A stretch of 64,000 bases of DNA, taken from contig JADNRY010000207.1 in NCBI GenBank assembly GCA_015501585.1, forward strand, positions 1 to 64,000. The letters run 5' to 3'. The notes beneath the pieces are model-generated. The model did no database searches, was not told where the DNA came from, and was given only the letters and a program-made list of their open reading frames with translations. The position numbers and the translations under genes are program-made. Every line of letters begins with the position of its first letter. The first letter of the stretch is position 1. This document shows positions 20,655 to 31,581 of this stretch, piece by piece. The DNA is from Rhodocollybia butyracea. Lineage: Eukaryota > Basidiomycota > Agaricomycetes > Agaricales > Omphalotaceae.

Positions 20655-23600
20655 TTACATGGCGACCACCATAAACGGATTCGTCGCACCCGCACTCGTC
20701 AAATTCGTCTGATAACTCTGATGCGGCGGCGACTGCTGCAGCGTCACCCTATGCTCGTCGTCAAACGGCGTGGCGAAGGGGTTGTAGTTCGTGTTGTAGT
20801 TCGTGTTGGAGGAGCGGCGCGCGGGGGTGGTGGTTAGGTAGCGGGTTACGGGGGTTATCGATGTTATTGAGGTTCCTGAGGTTCCTGAGGGTGCTTGCTT
20901 GGGGAACGCTGGTGCTAAGGAGGGCGCTGGTGCAGCGGGCGGAAGCCTCCTGTGTGGATCCCGGAATGGATCGCGGGGAGGAGCCAGTGATTTCGAATTC
21001 GAATTCGAAGGGGAGTTGGAGTTGGAATTGGGATTGGAATTGGACAAGGAAACACCGTTGAACCCGAGATGCAACGGCGTAGCGAACGGCGTCGGCTCGA
21101 TCTCGTACATCGAGTCTACGCCCGCGGGGACTGCGGGGTGAGAACGCGCTGGCGTTGATGTGGTGGGTTTCGTTGTCGTCGTTGTGGGCTTCAAAAGAGA
21201 GGAGGTGGGTTTCGAAGAAGGGGAGGAAGAAGAGGAAGCAGGTGGCGGCCCATGATCATAACTCCTCCTCGTCGGCGAAAGCATGCCCATCCAGGGGGCG
21301 ATCTTGGTCACCTCTGGAGAGGTGGACCACCGCGAGTGCGGGACGTTGGAGACGTCGATCTCGTTAGCGTTCTCGTTAGCGTCAACGCTGGACGCGCGGT
21401 CGATGGAGATCTCGAGATGGGGGCGCGTACGGTCGGAGGTTGGATAAGTCGGATAGGTGGAAGTCGGGTAATTGGAAGGATAAGAGGGATAAGGTGGGGA
21501 AGGGGAAGAAGTAGGAGAATCTTCTTCACCAGACCCTTTCTTCCCAAAAGCACCCGTAAACCGTCCAAACCAAGGTTTAGCAGCACTAGCATCCCGGTCT
21601 TCCGTAGAGAGGTCCCCAGCTTCAGCCTCAGCGTCCCCCTGTGTTTTCGGCCCCACAACAGACATCAATTTGAACGGTTTACTAATCACCGGAAACGGTT
21701 TCTTGCCCTTGCCGAAGAGGGAGAACCCAGTTTTGGATTCCGACCCCGTCAGGGGTGTCCTTGATCCTTTGGACGACCCAGAAGTCGCCCTTTCAATCTT
21801 ATAACCCTCCGGTTCCGGCGAAAATGAAAGAAAGTCGGCCCCTGGTTTCTCACTAACCGGCTGCGCATCCCTAAACGGCACAATCAACCCATCCACACCC
21901 CCCCTCTGCTCCCTCTCCCACCTCCCCCTCCTCCTCCTCTCCACCCTCCTCTCCACCCATCCCCTCCCATACACATTCCACAAAAGGATCCCCAGTCCCA
22001 TCAGCACCACCACCCCCCACAGCGCCATAAAAACGCCAAACATCAGACGTTCCTTCTCCAGTGACGCGACATACGCATTCACCAACTTCCCCACAAACCC
22101 GCTATCCCCCGGCGACCCACTCCCCACCGCCGCCTGCGATATCGGCTGCGTCGCCTCATTAACCGCTTCCGGCGACAGCACCAGGATGCTCTCATTCACC
22201 CGCGGCATATCAATTTGCAGGTTTTGATTTAAGAAGGTCAACGCCTCTTCAATACTCTCCACCTTCGACCCAATAAAACACGCCAGAAACTCCTGTAACG
22301 GCTGCTCCAACAGCGTCCCATTAAACGCATCACTAATCGCATCCTGGATATCACTATAAAACGTAGCAATGGTGTTATTCAGCGCTGTAGTGGTGCCATT
22401 AACCCATCCAAATAACCCATCGTTGATACTGGATTGCAATACATCGATGTGGGTGTTGACGTTATTCGCGTAGGTGGCTGATTGGTTGTACATGCTCGCG
22501 TTGACGCTGGTGACGATGGTGTTGGCGAAGCTCGAGGAGGTGGCGGCTGCTTGCGCGGAGAACTTGGCTTCTAAGGGGTGTACGGCGAGGAGCTGGAGCT
22601 CGACGGAGAGGAGGCCGAAGAAGCCGATGAGGAAGCAGGCGAGGGCGGGGGGGTGGAAGATGTAGTGCAGGAACCAGGAGAGGTTGATGTGGGTGGTGGG
22701 GCCGAAGTGCAGACGCGTGGAGAGCTGGTTGATGATGCGGGTGATGAGGGGGTGGGCGCTGTTGGCTTGGAGCACGAGGAGGTTGTAGTCTGTGAGTGTA
22801 ACTGAGGGGGCCCCTGCTCCTTTGAAGTTGGTGTGGGTGACACTGACGGCAGGATCGGTAGTCCACGCTTCGCGGATATTGCGGAGGTGGTTGTTCTGGC
22901 AGCGCCATTTGTACCACTCCAGAGCGCAGTTGAGGCCGACGAGGATGAGGGCGAGGAGGATGAGGATGATGACGCCGATTTTGGCGACCTTGACGAGGTC
23001 TTGGCCGAGGTCGTCGACGACGGAGGTGTCGAGCTGGTCGCAGAAGGTGAGTTCGTTGAGTTCGGGGACGGTGAGGAGGGAGGAGTTGAAGTTGAGGCCT
23101 GCGAAGGTGTCGTTGATGTCTTTTTTGAGGAGCTCGAATGGGGTGTCGATGCTGCAGTCAATTAGTTTTCGATATCTTGGGACGAGGAAGAGAACTTACA
23201 CGGCGTCGATGTCGGCTTTGAGTTGTGAGAATGTAGGAAGGGAAGCATTGAGCTGGGAAAGAGAGCTGTTGAAGCTGGAGGGAAGCGAGACGTTATTGAG
23301 GGCGCTCAAATCCGGGGACGGAATAGTCGGAACGGAGATATTTCCGAAAGGATTGACTTTGTTGATAGTGTTGATAGCGGAGGATATAGCGGAATTTGCG
23401 TCACTGATACTGCCTTGGATGCCTGAAGCCAAGCCAGAAGCGACATCCTGGACAGCAGCGTTCAACTAGAACAAGGTTAGAACAAGTTCCTGAGGAGAGT
23501 ATGGAACACACCTCTGCTACAGCGCTTATTGCCAAAGAAAGAGCGCCACGGACGACGAGTTCGACGAAGCACAGGAGAGTAGAACGGTAGATGTCGATAA

Positions 23601-23958
23601 TGAAATTGATGATCGTCTCCATGATAGTGAGCGACAAAACGAGCGTAGCGCGCGCAGCGTTCATCGAGTCGTTCACAGCGTCGACGAACTGAGCATTCGT
23701 CGCGATAGCCATGTAGCGCGGCAAGCTCGCAGCGGCCGTGGCGGCTTTCTGGGCAGCCTGGCAACTAGCGACGAGGTCAGCTTTCGCACTGGCGATATCG
23801 CCTTGGGCAGAGTCCAAAGAGAGCTGGAGACGGAAGGCGACGAAGAGAAGAGAGAGAATTGGGTACGCGAGCCATGTGAGAGAGAGCAGATGGGGGAGTT
23901 CGAGGAAAGGTTTGAGTGAAGAGCGAGTGTCGTACGTCGGGGGTGGTGTTGAAGACAT
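20655..23958 (-). CDS. PRM1: Plasma membrane fusion protein PRM1
   Basis: Three exons, 23958-23512, 23465-23200 and 23151-20655, join in frame to 1069 aa with GT-AG introns of 46 and 48 nt. The start ([20 protein letters not shown]) is the conserved PRM1 N-terminus with the first membrane helix. Further helices follow at the end of exon 1 ([12 protein letters not shown] region), early in exon 3 ([20 protein letters not shown]), around [20 protein letters not shown], and at [20 protein letters not shown]. Asn-rich ectodomain segments lie between. The last ~440 residues are a Ser/Pro-rich cytoplasmic tail, longer than in yeasts. PRM1 acts in plasma-membrane merger during mating-cell and hyphal fusion. 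Intact, unlike the copy at 10176-11720. Confidence 0.95.
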
Positions 23959-23989
23959 GCCAAAAGTCGACCGGCGACGTCCAAAGGAT

Positions 23990-24373
23990 CTAGTTCGTAA
24001 AAAGAGGTGGGATGAATTTCTTTGTTCTTCGAGCTTTTGAGCTTTCGAAGCCCCATTGTCTTTCCTTTTGTCCCCATTTGGACGTCTTATTGTCCAAGTA
24101 CGTAAAAGGAAATTTCAGTAATCCTTCCAAAGTAGCGTCCGTAGCTGCATGCTGACCTTCGAGAGCAAGTAAAAACAGACGAGCATCGAGCAGACCGTCG
24201 TCGACGTCGAGCTCGTCTCGAAGCGCCCACACACTAACCGGCGCTAAACCGGCGCTAAAATACCAACACGCGACATTGACATGTACACTCGGAAGGACCT
24301 CTTCGCGCACAACAATAATATCCGACTCGGCAACCTGAGCCTTCTCCTCAGTCACTCGGATTGACACGAACAC
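23990..24373 (-). CDS. Uncharacterised ORF, partly conserved at 28058-28294
   Basis: 127 codons between PRM1 and the membrane-protein gene. Its centre ([19 protein letters not shown]) matches the minus strand of 28058-28294 (DELDVDNVLLDDPLFLFVL) in the same frame after duplication, which hints at coding constraint. No motif recognised; it may be part of a longer spliced gene or a shared promoter segment. Confidence 0.3.
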   Translation of the reverse strand: MFVSIRVTEEKAQVAESDIIVVREEVLPSVHVNVACWYFSAGLAPVSVWALRDELDVDDGLLDARLFLLALEGQHAATDATLEGLLKFPFTYLDNKTSKWGQKERQWGFESSKARRTKKFIPPLFTN

Positions 24374-24622
24374 TTGATTGTACTGCCACCCCAGTATTTA
24401 CCGTTTCTTTTCAATAGCCTCCGGTCACTTGTGAATCTTCCATCGTTGATCCTTTGCAGAGATAGTGGAGATACGCCCCACATATATAGATGGTTGCTCG
24501 TGATCACCGTTGTACAGCTGCCTTTGATGTGGGTTCCCAGTCTTTATCTTCTTATTCGCCGCCAATGCTTTCAACTCCCTCTGTTCCTTTCCTAAAAGCC
24601 TGACGCAGCGCGAGTCGGGATC

Positions 24623-26303
24623 ATGTCCCTCCTTTTTTCTTTTTCTTCTGTTCTTAGTCTGCGGCGTGCATGGTCAAGCCCTTACTTTTCTCAATACGTG
24701 TGTAACCTGCATTATAGCGATTCTTCACTGACACTCGGTAACCATTAGACAAACTACCATCACATGCGCCTCTATCGTGCTCCAATGGCAAGGCGGTATA
24801 CGTGAGCCGTTCCAGCCTCTTGCCAATGATATACAAACTGATAGTTCTTCCTGTAGAACCGTACCAACTTATCCAAGTACGTACCCTCAATGCTCATCTA
24901 CTTACCCACTGCTAATCTGTTATATAGCAGTGAGCCTGTCTTCACCTTCAACCACCTCATAATGCATAACTTATCATATCTTTCAGAACCTCTGGATCCC
25001 CAAATCATCAATCCAACCTTGGAAACACACAGTCACATACGTTCACGCCTGATTCTTCGCAGGTCTTGGCAGGTATATAAACCCATCCATCCAGCTCTCG
25101 CTCAAATACTAAATTGCCCCCTAGGTGACCAGTTTACATTCACGATCAAAGACAACGATGGGAATTCAACGACGAAACAGTTTGCTTCCTGTAAGACCTA
25201 CTTTTTTCGTATTCGCTCATGGGTTGATTGTGTTTCTCTTTTGAAGCTAGGGAAGGATGTACTGGCGCGGTATTCGCCGTAAACGCTTCCGACACTTCGA
25301 AAAAACAGTTCCAGTCAATCCTCCTCACCGTCAACTACCAACTCCGTTTCATCCTCGAGTACCCCCGCTAGTACTGCCACTGCCATCTCCGGATCGACAT
25401 CCCTCTCCAGTACCGGTAGTTCTTCAGCTTCGACTACAAGTTCGTCTTCGAGCGTAGCAAGGTAAGCCAATACCACTAATCTTAAATCTTCGGGTTCCTA
25501 CTAAACCCTATCCACGCAGCCCAACCTCGTCACCATCCCTTCCTCCTTCCTCTCCTTCCTCTCCTTCCTCCATATCCTCCATATCTCCATCCTCTACCTC
25601 CGCCCCTTCCTCCCCTCCTTCCTCCTCCTCCAAATCCTCCAAATCCTCTACCTCCACATCAACCACCACCCACCCATCCACCTCACACAAGGCAGCCCTA
25701 ATCGGCGGTCTCATCGGCGGCTTAACTTTTCTAATCCTCCTCTCCCTCTCAGCTCTCTTCTACTTCTGCAAACTCCGTCCCCGCAAACTCGCCCGCCGCC
25801 GTTTCGCTACCTTGGGCATCAGTCCTATCAGTCCCAACCCTAGGGCTCCAGTTCCTCTTTCTCTTTCAGGGTCGCCAGTTTCAGGACCAGCAGCAGCGGT
25901 TCTTTCGCCAGAACATAAACCAGAACATAAACCAGAACATAAGGAGAACGAAGTTCCTTTCGGTGGTAGTAGTGATACTGGTCATGGGCCAACAACGACA
26001 ACTACGACGATATTCGAAGAACGGCTTAAAGGAGAAGGAACAGTCCCAGTTATCTCCTTCGTGTACAACTCGGATTCAGACTCGCTTGAGACGATGGATG
26101 TTATGACGATGCGTAGGCGGATGGATCTGCTGTTGGCGGAGCATCATAGTGCGAAGTCGGATAATACGAGGTTGGGTGGTCATGGTGGTCATGGTGGTCA
26201 TGGTGGTAAGAGTAGTATGAGTGGTGGTAAGAGTAGTGGTGGTGGTATGAGTATTCCGTCGCTGGGTTCGTTTTCTGCTGGTGGTGGTGATGTACTCGTA
26301 TGA
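24623..26303 (+). pseudogene. Ser/Thr-rich single-pass membrane protein, copy 1, two +1 shifts
   Basis: Same architecture as the copy at 28693-30403: signal peptide, ectodomain beginning TTITCASIVLQWQG, GDQFTFTIKDNDGN (25125-25190), Ser/Thr-rich stalk (25247-25461), and the last exon 25520-26303 with one helix (ALIGGLIGGLTFLILLSLSALF), basic KLRPRKLARRRF and the tail motif FEERLK...VYNSDSDS...MDVMTMRRRMDLLLAE. A T6 run at 24633-24638 (T5 in copy 2) and an A6 run at 25300-25305 each add one base and shift the frame. The exon 25247-25461 only fits the phase of the next exon if one base is removed. Either a young pseudogene or assembly errors. The 5' ectodomain exons are tentative. Confidence 0.75.
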
Positions 26304-27034
26304 TGTATGACTCTCGTGATGATTTCGTGGACTTGAAAGGACTTTTTTGTACGGTATGGATGGTATGGTATGGACTTTTGTACGCTACGGACTCTTTAAT
26401 TGTACATATTGTATGTATTTTATCCTTTAATACGTTGAATACGTTGAGTTACGTTGAGTTATGTAGCACACCGTGATACATAATTTCAGTGTACAGGCAA
26501 AATATTCAATCACCGAAGAATAACGCGCGCCTATCTTGGAAGCGGTTTCTTGCCCTTGTCAAGTTCGAAGACCCCCGAAGCGGCCCTCTCAATGGGAAAA
26601 GCGTAAACTTCGTAAGGATTTGACTCACGTTGATTTTTGTTGGTGCCTTTATTGAGTTACGTTCAAACATACATGTATCGCTATTGTGTAGTGGTTTAAG
26701 CTGCTCGCCCAATTCAGGTCGTGAGTTCGATCCGTAGGAATGCAGAATCATGTTTGAGTTTTTTCGTTCCAACTTAAACAGCTTGCGTTACATACGATAA
26801 AGTTCAATGTAATTTAGAGCGTATATGTTGTGCGAGACTCTGTGTTGTTCGACACAGACAACTTGAAATTTGAACCTTCGAACCTATGGTCTTGAGCAGC
26901 GTGCTTACTTTGAGCATGAGATTTTTTTTCAATTAATGATTTCTTGCCCCTTGCCAAAAGAAACGGCAACGGAAACAGACTTATATGGTGTCGATGTTTA
27001 TCGGCTGAACACAGCAGAGCAAAAAAGATGGCAT
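26304..27034. other. 3' flank and repeat debris
   Basis: 26690-26750 looks like a degenerate tRNA-like sequence (TGTAGTGGTTTAAGC and GAGTTCGATCC as A and B boxes), as does the minus strand of 26866-26915. 26980-27030 is the end of the compound-repeat body. No gene. Confidence 0.4.
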
Positions 27035-27139
27035 TCCTTCTAGCCGATTTGAACGGCTGACCTCGTAATTAAAGATGCACAAAGGGGTTCTTTCCCAGAG
27101 TATTCCAGTAACACGCTCTACCGACTGAGCTAAGAAGGA
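27035..27139 (-). tRNA. tRNA-like element, type A
   Basis: Perfect 7-bp acceptor, D-arm TAGCTCAGTCGGTAGAGC, T-arm AGCCG-TTCAAAT-CGGCT; about 43-base insert at the anticodon, unrelated to the inserts of other type-A copies. Confidence 0.5.
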
Positions 27140-27236
27140 GTCTGCAAGCTACTGTTGTTCTTGAGTTTTCAAAGCTGTCGCACAATCCAGATATCAAAAA
27201 AATTGGATGAATTTCAACACATGTGGATTTGGAATG

Positions 27237-27339
27237 TCCTTCTACTCGACTTGAACGACTGACCTCGCGTTAGAATATGCAGTGGCCAGGTTTCCCAATC
27301 TAATCCTAGCGACGCGCTCTCCCGACTGAGCTAAGAAGG
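27237..27339 (-). tRNA. tRNA-like element, type B
   Basis: D- and T-arms intact; here the lower anticodon stem could be CGCGT with ACGCG, the best pairing among the copies. Confidence 0.5.
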
Positions 27340-27451
27340 GGTTATACGACCTAGCACCGTACTGCTGAACACCCGTTGTTCGTGGGGGGATTTTTAGTGC
27401 AATCTAGAGATCAAGAATTGGATGAATTTCGGCGCATGAGGATATGGAATA

Positions 27452-27542
27452 TCCTTCTAGTCGATTTGAACGACTGACCTCGTGTTGGAATACCAGCTTT
27501 TACGGTGACGCGCTCTCCCGACTGAGCTAAAGCCTAAGAAGG
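27452..27542 (-). tRNA. tRNA-like element, type B, extra copy
   Basis: A second type-B unit follows the A-B pair here, making a triplet. The D-arm side has a 5-base insertion (GAGCTAAAGCCTAAG on +), so it is probably dead. Confidence 0.4.
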
Positions 27543-28692
27543 GGTAATGCAACCCTAGTGCCATACTGTCTCATACTGTTGAGCACCCGTTGTTCGTGGG
27601 GGGTTCTCAATCGGTTCTTGTAGCCGCCGCAAGTAAGACTCATACGACCACTCCTTTCCCCTTTTGTTCCCCTGTCGCAGTCTCAACCAAATATTGTGCT
27701 GCTGCTGCGAACAGAGTCACTTTTACGCCCAAAGCTCACTCTACAAGTTTCAATGTACCTCAGACAGTTCTTTTATAGCAAGAGCAACAACTCCATTCAT
27801 TAATTTAGTAAAAGAGGTACGACTCGGATGTACTTGGTAAAAAAAATGTTTAAAAGGTTTTTACAACTCAGGCTGCACTTGGGGTCCTTGGGGATGTCCG
27901 GCAGGGATGAAAAGGTTCAACTGTGTAAAGAAATTGAAAAGTGTGCGTAAAGAAAAAATGCAGTAAAAATACACATACTTAGGCAGTATGCAAGTTATTG
28001 TTCAAGTACGTAAATGGAAATGAGGTTAGATTGAACTTCAACTAACCATCAGTAACCTCATGTTGACCTCTTGGCCTGTGCAAGAACAAATAAAAACAGA
28101 GGATCATCCAGCAGAACGTTGTCGACGTCGAGCTCGTCCACATAAATCAACAAGCGCCTACCCAACCAACCGGCGCTTAAATCGGCTATTTCCGTCTTCT
28201 CCAAATGGTCCTTTTTGTTTTTTCCAAGAGAAGACACTGACGTGTACGGAAGGACTTCACCCCTCTTCGCGTGCAACAATAATACCATCGGCAACCTGAG
28301 CCTTCTCCTCAGTCAACTGTACTGCCCAGTTGAGGTCACCCACTCATACACTAATATCAATATCGCTATCAACTTTTTCTCAATGGCTTTGATTGCTTGT
28401 GAATCTTTGAATCTTTCCATGGTTGATTCCTCACAAGAGGGGCCAGCAAAAACAGGGTGGGGATACGCACCACGTTATGATTTAGGTATATAGTTTGGTT
28501 GCTCGGGATCACCGTTGTACAGCAGCCTTTGATGTCGTTCCCTTGTGTTCCCAATGGCCAGTGGGGTGGCTTCTACTTGACTTATTTAACTTGTAGCTTT
28601 AAAGCTTAGTTTCTTATCCCACGAATGCTTTCTTCATTCCCTGTTTTACCTTTCCTGATTCCAGAAAGCCTGACGCAGTGCGAGTCGGGATC
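27543..28692 (+). repeat. Duplicated upstream region of the membrane-protein pair
   Basis: 28020-28690 parallels 24100-24620 with scattered small indels (CGACGTCGAGCTCGTC and AGCCTGACGCAG.GCGAGTCGGGATC blocks). 27600-27830 parallels the spacer at 20060-20330. So the second gene copy arrived in a tandem duplication that included its promoter. Confidence 0.6.
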
Positions 28693-30403
28693 ATGTCCCT
28701 CCTTTTTCTTTTTCTTCTGTTCTCCGGCGTGCACGGTCAAGCCCTTACATTTCTCAATACGTGTGTAGACCATTTTACATTACTTCAGCTACTGAAGTAT
28801 TGATATTCGGTAACCATTAGCCAAACTACCATCACCTGCGCCTCTATCCTGCTCCAATGGCGTGGCGGTATACGTGAGCCATTCTAGTAGCCTCTTGGCG
28901 ATCGAGTACAAACTGATACTCCTTCTTCTCTTCCTAGAACCGTACCAACTAATCCAAGTACGTTACCTTCAATGCTCATTTACTTACCTGCTACTAATCC
29001 ATCACGTATATAGCAGTGAGCCTTCACCGTGCACCTTCCAGTAACCCATATGTATATAGTTCTAATAATTTTCAGAATCCCCGGATTGCCAGATCATCAA
29101 TCCGACCTTGGAAATACACAGTCACATATATTCATCCCTGATTTTATGCAGGTGTTGGCAGGTAAAAACCTCCAGCTCTCGCTCAAATACTTATACTTAA
29201 TGAACTATACCCCCTAAGGTGACCAGTTTACACTCACGATCAAGGATAGCGATGGGAATTCAACGACGAAACAGTTTGCTTCGTGTAAGACCCACTTTCG
29301 TCGTATTCCCCTATGCATGGGTTGACTCTTTCATTCTTTCTCTCTTTTTCTTTCTCACTTGAAGCCACCGAAAAATGCAAGGGCGCGGCAGACGCCGTAA
29401 ACGCCCCCGGTTTTAAGAAAAGTTTCAGTCAAGTGTCACCGTCAAATACCCACTCCTTTTCGTCCTCGGATACCCATACCACTGCCACCACCGGATCGAT
29501 ATCTCTGTCTAGTGGTTCTTCGACTACTACTACTTCAAGCGTAGCAAGGTAAGCTGGTACCAATAATCACAGATCTTCGAGTTGCTCATAAAACCTGTCA
29601 CGCAGTCCGTCTCCAAGCCTTACAGCGTAAGACCTCCCTTCTTTCTTCTCGACCCACGAGACTTACCCATATCCCATAGAACCTCCTCTCCATCGCTTCT
29701 CCCTTCCTCCTCCCCCTCTCCTCCCTCCCCCTCCTCCAAATCCTCTACTTCCATATCAACCGCCACCCACCCTCCCTCCTCAAACAAGGTCCTAATCGGA
29801 GGTATCGTCGGAGGGCTAGCTCTCCTAGCCCTCCTCTCCCTCGCAGCACTCTGCTACTTCTGCAAACTCCGCCCACGGCAACTCGCACGACGCCGGTTCG
29901 CTGTTTTGGACACTGAGTGTTCGAGTGGAAGGAATTCTCGGGCTGTGAATCCTTTCGCTATCGTTTCTCCAGGACCGGCTTCAGCATCAGCATCAGGAGT
30001 GGGTTTTTCACCGGAATCTAAGGAGAATGAAAATCCTTTCGATGATAGTAATAGTCCAACTCCGACTCCAATAACTACTACTACGATATTCGAAGAACGC
30101 CTTAAAAAAGACAAAAGAGACAGACAGAAGGGAGAAAGCACTGTACCAGCTATCTCCCTCGTGTATAACTCGGACTCGGACTCGGACTCACTCAAGTCGA
30201 TGGATGTCATGACGATGCGCAGACGCATGGATCTGCTCTTGGCGGAGAATGCGAAGTTGGATAATACGAGGTTGGTGGGTAGTAAGAGTAGTAGTAAGAG
30301 TAGTAGTATGGGTAGTGTGGGTAGTGGTGGTAGTAGCCCGGCACCTTCGTATCTTTCGTATCTTGCAGCCAGTGGTGGTGATGTACGGGCATTATTTTCG
30401 TGA
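28693..30403 (+). CDS. Ser/Thr-rich single-pass membrane protein, copy 2
   Basis: Starts MSLLFLFLLFSGVHGQALTF, a clear signal peptide. After introns come TTITCASILLQW (near 28835; a GTATAC...CCTAG intron skips two in-frame TAG codons), GDQFTLTIKDSDGN, a Ser/Thr stalk with KCKGAADAVNA, a 21-nt mini-exon (29606-29626), an intron 29627-29679, and the last exon 29680-30403 with one helix (VLIGGIVGGLALLALLSLAALCYF), basic KLRPRQLARRRF, and FEERLK...VYNSDSDS...MDVMTMRRRMDLLLAE. The plan resembles agaric cell-surface proteins with a small beta-type ectodomain and a glycosylated stalk; ligand and partner unknown. Boundaries between 28870 and 29170 are uncertain. Confidence 0.8.
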
Positions 30404-30646
30404 AACTTAAGAGGGCTTTTTTTTGTATGCCATCGTATGGACGATTGCGAGTTATTATATATCTTGTTTCTCTAAGTACATTGGGTTATATAGCCACTGT
30501 GATACATAGTTTCCAGATAGTTTCCTTCAAGCCAGCCTACAGGCAAAGATCCGTGCAATCAATCACCGAATAACAACGGGCGCCTATCTTCGCTATTTTA
30601 TGCCGCCAACTCCGATCAACGTGGACCCAGCTACCTCGTTTCCAAC

Positions 30647-31581
30647 ATGTCGAGCGACCTAACGGCCTCTATTTGCGAAACCTACCACCCCCAGTTCAAC
30701 TCACCCGAAGCCGACATCACCCTTTCATCGCTCGAAGGAACCCTCTACCGCATTCCTTCCTTTGTGCTCAAATCTACCTCCGGGTTCTTTGAGTCTTGCT
30801 TTCTTTACCGTCTACTTCGTCTTCCCTCTCGTCTTCCCAACTGTCCTCCCAATCTTCATCTTCCTCCCCAATCCCCACCTCCCAAAATGACCCCATCCTC
30901 TTCCCATGCTCTGCCTCATGAGCGGCCTCCCCATCCCCGCCTGGTCCAAGACCCTTCGGACGACCCCGATCCCGAGGCCGACGACAAACGCTACACCGAA
31001 CTCGAAACCCTCCTTACGCTCGCCGAATCCTGGGAAGCCCCCGGGCCCTCTCCATCCTCCGCCTCGGCATTACCGCGCCCATGTTCCTCGACCAGCCTCT
31101 CCGGCTCTACGCCATCGCCACGCACTTTGACTGGATCCCCGAAGCGAAGCTCGCTTCCAAACACTCCCTCGCGCTCAACCTCTTCGATGAAGAACACGAA
31201 GATGCCCTCCGGCGCATCTCCGCGAAACACCTCCTCGCCCTCCTCCGTTTACACCGCTGCCGCCGAGACGCATTCCTAGCGTGGCTCGACGACGCAGAGG
31301 TGTTCAGTCTCGGGAACTCCGAGAACTCGCGATGTACGCTCGCAAGCTGTAATGCAGAGGTGGACCACGCTGCATGGCGAGAGCTCAAGTTCCGGATTTT
31401 TAAGGAGATGGATCGGTGTTCGAAGGGGGACTTTATTGGGTCGTGGGAGATGGAGGAGTGGAAGGAGGCGGAGAAGTGTTGGAAGGCGAAGTGCCATAAG
31501 TGTAATAAGGTGTTGTATGCGAAGGGGCAGACGGTTATCAAGATGCGGGATGGGTTGGATATGTTGCCGGATACGATTTGA
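30647..31581 (+). pseudogene. BTB/POZ-domain protein, broken by four apparent -1 shifts
   Basis: The protein belongs to an agaric BTB family: ADITLSSLEGTLYRIPSFVL (BTB core), SGFFE, LPS..S stretch, LMSGLPIPAW, LETLLTLAESWEAPGP, ITAPMFLDQPLRLYAIATHF, then a long conserved C-terminal half with CHKCNKVLY and a stop after LPDTI. These blocks lie in frames 2, 1, 0, 2, 1 in turn. Each step is one missing base in or next to a run: T at 30800-30802, C at 30903-30905, C at 30952-30954, C at 31046-31048. The C-terminal ORF 31081-31581 is open and well conserved. BTB domains bind partners such as Cul3 ligases; this family's role is unknown. Confidence 0.8.

Noticed and set aside
20861..21764. Plus-strand ORFs opposite the PRM1 tail, one of 170 codons
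   Set aside because: Low-complexity antisense of the PRM1 tail caused by its biased codon use; no motif.
22462..23161. Long Ser/Pro/Ala- and Arg/His-rich minus-strand ORFs of 151 and 196 codons
   Set aside because: They are other-frame shadows of PRM1 exon 3, which has clear homology and correct splice phases.
29854..30228. 124-codon minus-strand ORF
   Set aside because: Antisense of the conserved membrane-protein last exon; no independent support.
31107..31541. 144-codon minus-strand ORF
   Set aside because: Antisense of the conserved BTB family C-terminal half.
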